Origin: Echinostoma caproni
Lineage: Eukaryota; Platyhelminthes; Trematoda; Plagiorchiida; Echinostomatidae
Reading direction: 5' to 3'
Assembly (NCBI GenBank): GCA_900618425.1
Contig: UZAN01045968.1
Coordinates: forward strand, 11,494-30,655
DNA length: 19,162 nt
Part shown: piece after piece, positions 10,510 to 18,929 of the stretch
How positions within the stretch are numbered: the stretch's first letter is position 1
How the letters are laid out: each line of letters opens with the position of its first letter
The notes under the pieces: model-generated
The model's input: the letters and a program-made list of their open reading frames with translations, nothing else
What the model was told of the DNA's origin: nothing
The model's database searches: none
Position numbers and translations under genes: made by a program

Positions 10510-10515
10510 AATAAA
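10510..10515 (+). promoter_or_regulatory. Poly(A) signal for MDM1
   Basis: AATAAA is followed within 5-25 bases by a GT-rich element (GGTGTTTGGTTTGGGATGGG, starting at 10520), the usual arrangement of a strong cleavage and polyadenylation site. It would give a 3' UTR of about 990 bases. A second plus-strand AATAAA at 10840-10845 lacks such a GT-rich follower. Confidence 0.55.
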
Positions 10516-10803
10516 ATAAGGTGTTTGGTTTGGGATGGGGTCACAGAGGAGGGGGAGTGACTAGATTGAGCTTAGATTGGAACAATGCACCTGTCTATTT
10601 CGGAGCTCGAAAACGTCGAATAAACAGGTCATACGATCAGCTGGGGATCGGATCTATGCGAATGCATTTCGATCGGTTGCACAAACAGTGCCAACAGAAA
10701 AGAGAGCTACAATGAGGGTGGGGCGCACACGAGATGATGATTGAATCAGTGAAAGTCACATGGTAGTTGAACATTTTGAGGATAGCAGTGTGAATGAGTG
10801 TGA

Positions 10804-10816
10804 CAGAGAGAGAGAG
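10804..10816. repeat. (AG)n tract
   Basis: Six AG units on the plus strand between the two convergent genes. Confidence 0.85.
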
Positions 10817-10885
10817 AAGTCATGCGGATGTGCGATCTGAATAAAAGCGGCATTTACATACGGACGAATGGTGTACATCATACGG

Positions 10886-10891
10886 TTTATT
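10886..10891 (-). promoter_or_regulatory. Poly(A) signal for Rho-like gene
   Basis: TTTATT on the plus strand reads AATAAA on the minus strand, 28 bases after the stop codon of the Rho-like exon. It implies a very short 3' UTR, with cleavage near 10865-10875. The downstream element is only moderately T-rich, so confidence is moderate. Confidence 0.5.
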
Positions 10892-10918
10892 CTGAATTCC
10901 GGTGGAGTGCGAGGGGAA

Positions 10919-11722
10919 CTAGTCGATGCACAAAAGTTTGCGCCATAAACTCCTATCTGAAGATTTTTGGTCAAAAATAAGCGGATCGGTTGGTGGTGGG
11001 TTCGGTTTCAAGTGGAACGATCCACTCGTACGTGTTCGATTGGAATTCTGCGAGGCAGATTTCCTTGAAGATCCGGGGGAACGAGTACCAACCACCAAGC
11101 CGTTTGATGAAAGCATGCTATGCCCATTTTCGGTCCCATTGAACATCCGTAAACGATAGGCTGGTCCGCCCAAATCGGCAACACGTAAACCACACCAGAT
11201 AGCCAAATCAAAAACGGTCTTCAGATTCTTCTGAGTCAAAGCAGAACATTCTACGTATGCTTCAGCCCCCACTTCCGCTGCCAGACGTTCAGCCGTTTTC
11301 GGGTCCACCGGCTCCTCACCTTGTTTGGAGAGTTCAAGTAGTTGGGCAATATCATTGCGCAGATCACAAGCGCAGCCGACTAACAATAGAGCCGGTCCAG
11401 GCACGTCAGAACTCGGATGTGCTGAGGAGGAGCTCCGAGACGGTCCACAGGATTTCGATCGTCCGTTCGGGATAGATTTCAGGTGCGATGTGCTCGGTTT
11501 TGAAGTTACCATCTGGGATTTGTTTGGGACTGGTTGGCTATTCTGGGAATTCAGTGCGGCTGTTCGTGCGGCGGCTGGATTGAGAACCATTCGGCTCTCG
11601 GCAAGTTCAGATAACCAAGCACCTCTTAGCGCACGGAACGATTTAGGTTTGACGACGGAAAAACAAAGAAGAATGACATGTACACCCGGATACGAAAAAT
11701 GTCTCAGTGAGGCGACTTCGTC
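10919..11722 (-). CDS. Rho-family GTPase, 3'-terminal exon (partial gene)
   Basis: This exon encodes 267 residues of a Rho-type small GTPase, starting just after the DTAGQ motif. A pyrimidine-rich acceptor ending CAG at 11725-11723 precedes DEVASLRHFSYPG in phase 0. Residues 15-40 give the family's ILLCFSVV...SF......W.SEL segment. A roughly 60-residue Ser/Asn/Pro-rich insert (about 42-108) replaces the usual 9-residue link. Then come LLLVGCACDLRND (G4 region, 112-124), a RhoU-like LLELSKQGEEPVDPKTAERL and YVECSALTQKNLKTVFDLAI (G5, 156-175). An 87-residue hydrophilic tail ends LWRKLLCID. By eye RhoU/RhoV or Rac/Cdc42 are nearest. Two oddities are an alanine where G4 normally has K or Q, and no CAAX box. 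The P-loop exon(s) are not seen in the window. The ORF's first 46 codons (to 11860) are read-through into the intron. Confidence 0.85.
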   Translation of the reverse strand, partial: DEVASLRHFSYPGVHVILLCFSVVKPKSFRALRGAWLSELAESRMVLNPAAARTAALNSQNSQPVPNKSQMVTSKPSTSHLKSIPNGRSKSCGPSRSSSSAHPSSDVPGPALLLVGCACDLRNDIAQLLELSKQGEEPVDPKTAERLAAEVGAEAYVECSALTQKNLKTVFDLAIWCGLRVADLGGPAYRLRMFNGTENGHSMLSSNGLVVGTRSPGSSRKSASQNSNRTRTSGSFHLKPNPPPTDPLIFDQKSSDRSLWRKLLCID

Positions 11723-12114
11723 CTGAAAGGAAAAAGAGGGACACAAGAAGCAAACGAATGACTTGTTTGATAGAAAAAAGTAAACTGAACAGGAAAGATA
11801 TTCAAGTATCAGAGGAATTCGTATTACATTCGACCAGATAACGTTTCTTTCTATCGGCACAGCGAATTATCAGTATAAAGAAATATGTGAAACCTGCCTC
11901 AACGTTTTCCTAATTCGTTCTACATCTACTCGTCAAGCGTAGTTTGATTTATGTGACAATTAGATTGCATGGCATACACACACACAAAGGGTGCACGAAC
12001 ATTGTAAAATATAGTTCGTTGCTCACATCTCGCTCAGGGGAGAAGCAATGAATTATTGAGAGCGACAGAGGATGGTGAGCCTAGTGAACTTCATGGCAAT
12101 CGATGATTAAAAAC
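11723..12114 (-). other. 3' part of Rho-like gene intron
   Basis: Minus-strand sequence upstream of the acceptor: a pyrimidine-rich CCCTCTTTTTCCTTTCAG directly before the exon, then sequence without recognisable coding potential up to a LINE relic at 12115. If the 5' exon(s) are outside the window, this intron spans everything from here to beyond 19162. Confidence 0.5.
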
Positions 12115-12605
12115 TGTTAACTGTTGGCATGGGTAACACATGTCCCAACCAACCTATTCTATGAAGGCCAACTGCTTCTTTCAGTGGACGTCTGCGATTA
12201 CCTAAAACTCTACGCCCAACCTCAGCATGGCTCGTCCAATTAACCCACCAGACTCGTGCAATGCGACGTAGGCAGCGGTGTTCGAACAAGGATAGTCTAT
12301 TTTTATCCTGTTCCCGTAGTGGCTAAGTCTCTGTACCGTAGAGCAGCACTGGCCGAACTACTCAATCCTTTACAGACAGCCAGATGTTGCGACCGCACCA
12401 CAGATGTCTCAAGTTGGCAAATGCCAAACGAACCTTTTGTATGCTCGCCGAAACTCCATCTGTGATGCGTCCGCCAGGTGAGATATAGCTGCCTAGATAT
12501 CAATATTTGTCTACTTCCTCTACTACTTCCCCAGGCAGGGTGAGGCTGGACCAACCCAGTCCGGAGTGACGCTTGAACAGACTATCGCATTTAGGGAATT
12601 CACGA
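12115..12605 (-). mobile_element. LINE reverse transcriptase relic, C-terminal part
   Basis: The minus-strand translation gives PKCDSLFKRHSGLGW (equivalent to the SKCK/LLQDW block), YLGSYISPGGRITDG, RLAFANLRHLWCGRNIWLSV, VRPVLLYGTET, EHRCLRRIARVWW and HRIGWLGHVLPMP. That is the order of the post-catalytic region of fluke CR1-like LINEs. In-frame stops (before YLGSY, after LSVKD) and frameshifts break it. Similarity ends abruptly near 12117. The same protein region is present in the 4490-5215 relic, so the two are independent insertions. Both share the orientation of the Rho-like gene, in whose probable intron this copy sits. Confidence 0.85.
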
Positions 12606-14929
12606 ACGGGGCGATCTCCATCATCAGAACGCTTGTCTTTTATTATTTTATCAAAGTATTGAGAAACCAGTCATCTGGTTGCTCTAGTGTACGCACAGTG
12701 TTCTATTTCCCAGTAGAATAGGACCAAGTTGTGGACAAGTTCGAGTACAACATTGTCCGATGGAATGGGTTTGACTGTAGTCCGGGAACGCCGGGTAATG
12801 AGTAAATCAATTTTTTCGCATTGGTTATCAATCGGAGCACGAATTTCCGCTGATGAAAACTTGATATGAGCACTACTGCAATAGTTTTGATGAAATAGAC
12901 AACTGTATAGTCAACTTTCAAGGAAGCGACCAATCACATGGAACGGAGAAAAAGTGAGCAACTTTTGTGGACTTTGCACACATGACCTCCGAGGTGATGG
13001 ATGCATGAGATGTTGAACCGCACTACTTTACTACCAAAGCCAACAACAATAACAACAACCAAAACGTCGCTACTGTCTGGTGTCGGCTATTCATCCTTAG
13101 TATCCCATTTCAATTTTGAGGCAGAATTTTAAGAAATCGAATCATCTTTTGCATGTTTACTTTCCGAAGCAGTTGACAAACTGTATCAAGAAACCAGACA
13201 CACGGACTACATTCATTCGCAACTTAAACAGTGGTCCGGAAGAGCGAGCGAGTGTGTCAGATTGTGATTCGAGCCATTCGATGAAACTGTTCATGTGTGC
13301 CCATTTGGATGCATAATAAAACGTGCTTGTATTAGCACATAAAGATATATTCTGGACAAAACAGAATTTAGCGTAATTGAGTCGGTAATGCGATGGTAAG
13401 AGGTCACACTTTATTTTGTTATGTTGCACAAGGTGTGCTCTCATACACCACCAGCACAACTACGACCTGTAGATAATGAGAGGAGATCACGTCAAAAACG
13501 TGGCAAAGACGGGTTCACCAACCCGGGTTATAGCCCCGGATGTCGGCTTTTCGTGCTCTCACTTTAGTGCGAAAACACTTCCACCACGAGAAGGCGAATG
13601 CGACTACAAATGTGGGGCTTTGGCGAGTGTTGCATGAGAAGTCAGTGTGGACATTTGTATTCGTATGAATTTCAATCAAACAGCTCACATCGATTCTATT
13701 GTGCCAGGAAACAACGAGTACTACATATAATGCGAACAGACTTAGGCGTAAGGACGTGTGTGTGTAGTACCTTTCACAAATGAAGTCATGGTGTAATTCA
13801 AGTTCTCCGCGGAGGAGAGCCAAAACACGACCACCACATACCGCGAGTGAACTGTCAAATCATATGCACTGAATTTGACACCCATAAATCAAATAGATCA
13901 CCTGGTTCGTGCACAACACCACTGCGTGTCATATGAGGAAAAAAGATGATAGTTTATAAACACGACACTTATGATGCTCGGACAGAGATTTACGGGTGGT
14001 CACGCATGCACGCACCTACGCACGCAGACAGTCAGACAGAACTTGTACGGTGTACTCCGAAATCGATCGCTGGAAAAACTTTAATTGCCTCCAGAAAAGT
14101 AACATACCATCTCGTGTGTATGTGTGTGCGCACCAAGTGCACATGCAAAACGAGATTTTTAAAAACAGGATGCAAAAATCGATTTAGCATAGAGGGGTCT
14201 CCGAGAGGCTGTTCCACAAAATATGCAGAGGTGAGTTTAAAAAATCTAACGCAACTGGCCAGTACGAGGAGAGATTATGAACAGAAGAGACAATCAAACG
14301 AAGCATCAGGCAATCCATATAAACAAGAAAACTTTGTATACAAATTTTGAAAACAACAACAATCAGTTTGGTTTCATGGCACTATCTAAACCTGAGACCA
14401 AACAGAATACCCTGCCTCGAACTAGAAGGCTACCTACTGCCCAGAGTTCGGAGAACAGGAGGATGAAAATCGTTATTGTCCTACATACGCATCATTCACT
14501 ATGGGGATTGACGCGTACGGAATGCATGAAATGAGTGAACAAAATATGCAAACCTACTACGTGGCAACGTGATGTCCATGTGGATAGAGAGAATACGGTG
14601 GCAATCCCATCAGTAGTCAAAACCCGCTTACTACAAAACGAACAGACGCTCTATGGATGCTTCCGTAGCCCGCACAGGCACCGGATGTGAACCCTCTGGG
14701 ACGTGTGCTTGTGTGTGTGAGTCCACAAAAAGCAGTGGTATACAGCCGGGAAAAAGAGGTAATAATGGCTCGGATCCGAGCATGAAAAACACGAGGCCGG
14801 TCAAGTTCATAGATTGGTTGTATCCGAATACTGGGCATCACTCAAAACCGAGATTACTGCTTGGCTCAAAACAACATTGGGCACCGTTTCAGCCTTCGCT
14901 TTGGGCACGCATCCCACCCCACCCCCCTA

Positions 14930-14949
14930 AAAACAACAACAACAACAAA
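14930..14949. repeat. (AAC)n tract
   Basis: Six AAC units after a C-rich stretch. They encode a short Asn run in one plus-strand frame, but that ORF shows no other gene-like property. Confidence 0.85.
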
Positions 14950-16717
14950 TATCTCGAACCGGATCGATGCTAAATTGTTGAAGCCTGCTGACGTGGCCGA
15001 ATGCGGTTCACCCATGAGGGGTAATTAATTTTTGTTTTATCGGTCTTGTGTGCGGAAGAAACAAACATTTTATAACACTCCAAACATTCACCATCTAAAC
15101 TTTAATTCACAGCCATGTGGAGGTGATGAAAAGATACAAGATTTGTAAAATTCATTTTTTATACAGCCAAACCCGTATACATTTTCGTTTCATTGGACAG
15201 TGCATAAAAATTTGGCAAATCACTGAGAACATGGGTATGCTATTGACGGATGTGTAAACACAGGGAATCACAAACTTATGGGGGCACCTCAATCCGGACC
15301 GCACGCGATATGTGTAATGACATTTTTTGGTGATCTGTCACGGTCGGCTAGGGAACCGTTCGTAATTTGCTGTTTTTTAGTCGTTTGATCATGCTTTATT
15401 GCCGCGGGACAGGAAGAGTCAGACTGTCATGTTTCTTTTCACAGCTGCATAATGCAGCAGCAGCAACACATTATCGCGAGATCAGACGCGGTACACGCCG
15501 CCATTCACGTAGTGGTGCACTGGGACATACCGCACGGATGATGAGCTCATCGGATCATCATCTGATTTCAAAATCCTGTCAAAAAACGTGGCAAACCCAG
15601 TGTTTAGACCAGAAGAATAAAGTACCGAATCATCCGAAGCGGACGATGAAACAACGATCAGTGCCAGAGGACTCAAAATGGAATTTGGATTACCGAATTT
15701 CAAGAAGGAAATGTGCAACGAACACATCAACATTCACCACACTGACGTATGAGGAAATGAGTTGGGAGATCTCAAGGGATAAGCGTCAAATTCTGTATCC
15801 ATTACAGTGGTCCGACAGGCCCCTCCCTCCGCTCTGCCTTAGCTGGAGGCACCAATAGGAAAGGGCGACATGGAGCAGAGAGAAAAAGCCTAGCTTGGAC
15901 GGATTGCACGATTGCCCATCATTAGTGGCATAACAAAACGAAGGCATTAACGATATTCAACGGTAAAAAAAAAACAGATAAAGAATGGATTCTGGTCAGT
16001 TCATTGTTAACCATAGCCCAGAATCGCAACGTAAGCGTTTGTAAAAATACAGGCTTGAACGTTTATGTGAACTGAAAATAAAAACTTTCACCGATTGTTG
16101 ACCAAGGGAGTTCACTGAAAATATCATCACCTATTCAGTCCCCTTTCTAAAGATTGCCTTTAGAGCAGGGTAGGAAAAATTCTACCAAAACGCTGTTTAG
16201 TGGTATGGAGAGATGCTGTGACGTTTTGAAGCAAATTGGACTATATTGCACAAATATAAAAGGATTGGTAGCCTTAATGCCTTATTCCTACATTTTCATT
16301 GCACCCGATTCAGGTACATTTGTGAATAATACTTAAATACTAACTCTGCTAATGAACATTGTTCCTTTTATACTGATCGTAGTCTCGGTAATCACTGGGA
16401 GAAAAACTGACTATTGGCATTTGAAACAAACCCTGCTTGCGAATGACGCGAAGAGCTGAAATGCAGTAAAAAAACACACTGAAGACTTGAAATGCAAGCC
16501 AAGAAACAGTTACTACATAATCTTATTGGTCTCACGAGAATGAGTCAGTGAGCGAACACAATTGTCTTGTGATATCTCTAGTCGTGATGATATTACATAT
16601 ATTGTAGTGAAAAAAGGTTAAATTAAATGTTTCTACACGTAAAGAAACGAGAGTAGATTCACACAATCTCCTGGGAAAGGAACAACGGCCAAATTAGCCT
16701 CATTGTAAAGTGCAATA

Positions 16718-16737
16718 CAGTGAAGTGAACTTCACTG
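16718..16737. repeat. 9-bp perfect inverted repeat
   Basis: CAGTGAAGT and its exact reverse complement ACTTCACTG are separated by two bases (GA). It could be a protein-binding palindrome or chance. Nothing nearby identifies a promoter. Confidence 0.7.
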
Positions 16738-17395
16738 ATCGCTGCCAAACTCACCATACATACAAGGTAAATGAAACTGCGTGAGGACGAGGATTCCGAC
16801 TATTTTGAGGTCGGGAAAAAAGCAACCCTCTATGGTCAACAAATAGAGTACATAATCAGTCTGTACTTACAAAACGTTTCAAGCCACGTGACTTGCGAGA
16901 GAGGAGAGCCTGGGGATCATCGTTCAAGAAAACTGTTTGATCAACGGTGTTAGGGCTCAGTCAGTAGCCAGGAAGAATAAATACCACCTTGCCTAAGCGT
17001 GCCGTCAGTCGGTTTGAATAAAAGCTCCTCCTGGGTCTCTGGAACACCTTCTCATTTGCTGTTTTCCCCCCAACTTACAATCTTACACTTTTTAAACACA
17101 GAATCAATAAACTGGATCTTACGTGAATGTTCACCTACTCTCTCTTTTACAGTATACTATTTGTCCATGGGGATTTCTTTCACCTTTTACTGTAATTCAC
17201 ATTGTGTTATAAAAAAATAACAATAAAAAAGTACATTTAACTGTGCAGAGTATACCAACCCAGCTTAGAGCTCATGGATGCGTGATCGTAAGACACTGGA
17301 AAGTTCACAGAGGAAAGCCACCAGAGTGACCAATAAATTACATTCCCATACCTATATTGAGAGATTACAGCCATCGGCGTAATATTCCACTCAGT

Positions 17396-17632
17396 ATGGT
17401 GGTGGTCGCGCACGCGTGCTTTGAACTGTATGGTCCGAGGTTCGGGCCCCGCCACCGCCAACAAACTTTGGCGGTAGGCAGCTTTGCTGTCGTTCGGTTC
17501 GGGGTCTTATATGATTCGCCATTCCACATGCTGGGGCTTAGGTTACCGGTCTCCATCACTGAACAGCAGGTTCTCGTGACTATAGGGCTTTCCCCATTTG
17601 CTGTTCATCACACTAAAGGGTGTAATAAAAAA
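17396..17632 (+). repeat. tRNA-derived SINE
   Basis: The head folds like a tRNA. GTGGTGG (17399-17405) can pair over seven positions (one G-T) with CCACCGC (17452-17458), a D-stem-like GCGC/GTGC pair follows, and GGTTCGGGCCC (17439-17449) resembles the pol III B box GGTTCGANNCC. The D loop is shortened, so it is not a working tRNA. The unrelated body that follows contains CATGCTGGGGCTTAGGTTAC and GGGCTTTCCCC and ends in an A-rich tail (TAATAAAAAA, to 17632). A tRNA-like head, unrelated body and A-rich end is the structure of a SINE. No clear target-site duplication was found. Confidence 0.6.
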
Positions 17633-17763
17633 TCGAGATGACTTGGGTTTTCTGTGTGTGAAACACCGCAGATCTCAGTCGATCAACACGGAGGACGGCG
17701 GAAATCCATCGGAAGTAGTCATGGCAAATGCCGACTGGAATGGCGGTATCAAAACCTGGCCAT

Positions 17764-17783
17764 GAGAGAGAGAGAGCGCGCGC
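17764..17783. repeat. (GA)n-(GC)n compound microsatellite
   Basis: Six GA units run directly into about four GC units (GCGCGCGC). Confidence 0.85.
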
Positions 17784-18280
17784 AGACGTCTGAAACGCTC
17801 TTCCTTTCCGTCTCGTTTGTACACGAACTGTGGAACCTCCAAGCGGAGATTTCATCAAACGCAGACATACCTTCGCAATCGTCAACATTGATAAAATGAC
17901 ACAGAACGGTAGCATACTATGCGATGTTTTTCATACCCGAAACTGTATATGACAGCTGGTTTATATCGTAACACGACCAAAACCGTGGAAATATCCTTTG
18001 GTACGAGACAATCATGAACAAGTCTCATAACGAAACTTGGATTTTGGTTTTGGAAACCAGATTTTTGAAGAAAGTAAGTATCCTCGTAATTTGAGTGTCC
18101 ACCGCAAATAGACAAACGATATTCTATGGAGGAAAAGCTTATTTAACTGCTAGGATAGATGTGGCTGATTTTGTGCCTACGATGAAGAATGAATGTTATG
18201 AAGAACGACCGCGTGTGCGCCGTTTGCCGTTAAAATTGTGGGATCAAACCAGATCGGGTGATTATTTTTTGGTGTATTCG

Positions 18281-18313
18281 CACACACACACATAAACAAA
18301 CAAACAAACAAAC
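18281..18313. repeat. (CA)n-(AAAC)n compound microsatellite
   Basis: Five to six CA units, a TA junction, then about five units of the tetranucleotide AAAC. Confidence 0.9.
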
Positions 18314-18929
18314 ACGGTAGAACCGCAATGGGTATTGATCAACGTCGGTTGTGTCACTCGGTGATTGATGGCTCGAACAATCTGTGACAATAGACAGATT
18401 TTCAGGTCAGCGACTAATCGGTGTCAGAAAAGTGCATTTGAAGACATGAAAAAAATGAAACGAGTGACAGGACAGTTTGCACTTCGCAATCAGGAGTGAG
18501 TGATGGTGTGTGAATAAGTTGTGTCATGTGCGCTGTTGTGCTACAAAATCGCGCTGGGTCATTGGGAAGAAAAATCCTCGTGCACCTACCTAATCGTGAA
18601 ATTCACCACACGCAGTCAGCAAAGTTGATCTGGAGGAATAAATAAAAGGAAGAAGGAACATGGATAAAAAAACTGCCTGGATTTTATTAATTCACGGCCA
18701 AAGCCACTAACAGTACCGAATAAAATTTCAGTTTCCAGTTTGAACAACCATTACCCACGCATATTCGAGCGCCGATTTTGGTTGCTGTCTTTTGGCTGCG
18801 CATTTGGATGAAGAATAGGAGAAGAAGGAAAAGTTGAAAGTGGAGTCGAACAGAAAATGGAGAAGTTCAGTGGTTTAGGTTGCAAAGAAATTGAGGAGAT
18901 GCACGAAGGCCTGGATGCTGGACCAACCC

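Larger units (their letters stand above)
9540..10535 (+). other. Probable MDM1 3' UTR
   Basis: Non-coding sequence after the MDM1 stop, containing two GA tracts (9943-9957 and, after a run of ten Gs, 10381-10393) and an (AT)n tract at 10224-10242. The probable 3' end is set by AATAAA at 10510-10515. ATTAAA at 9815-9820 is a weaker earlier alternative. No convincing ORF is present in this stretch. Confidence 0.5.
12606..17395. other. Long anonymous region, probable intron or intergenic
   Basis: Nearly 4.8 kb without a recognisable gene. The longest ORF is plus 15367-15858 (163 codons); the opposite strand is also open at 15733-15482, and neither matches a family I know. Plus 13946-14350 (134 codons) and 14653-14973 (106 codons, ending in an (AAC)n-encoded Asn run) look like chance ORFs. 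An 18-base inverted repeat is at 16718-16737. No P-loop (GDGAVGKT-like) exon for the Rho gene was found on the minus strand by reading. Confidence 0.4.
17633..18929. other. Anonymous region with microsatellites
   Basis: No recognisable gene. Short ORFs on both strands (17654-17899 plus, 18115-17882 minus, 18095-18295 plus) show no known motif. Simple repeats at 17764-17783 and 18281-18313 are listed separately. Confidence 0.4.

Noticed and set aside
10926..11726. Plus-strand ORFs opposite the Rho exon (10926-11159, 11257-11475, 11325-11726)
   Set aside because: They are antisense shadows; the minus frame has clear Rho motifs.
11723..11860. First 46 codons of the Rho-like ORF as a coding N-terminus
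   Set aside because: They consist of intron and polypyrimidine-tract translation (hydrophobic, FLCPSFSF); homology starts exactly after the CAG acceptor.
14985..15012. tRNA-Ser/Leu-like GTGGCCGAATGCGGTT
   Set aside because: Only a D-arm-like word is present; the following bases give no anticodon arm, T-arm or acceptor pairing.
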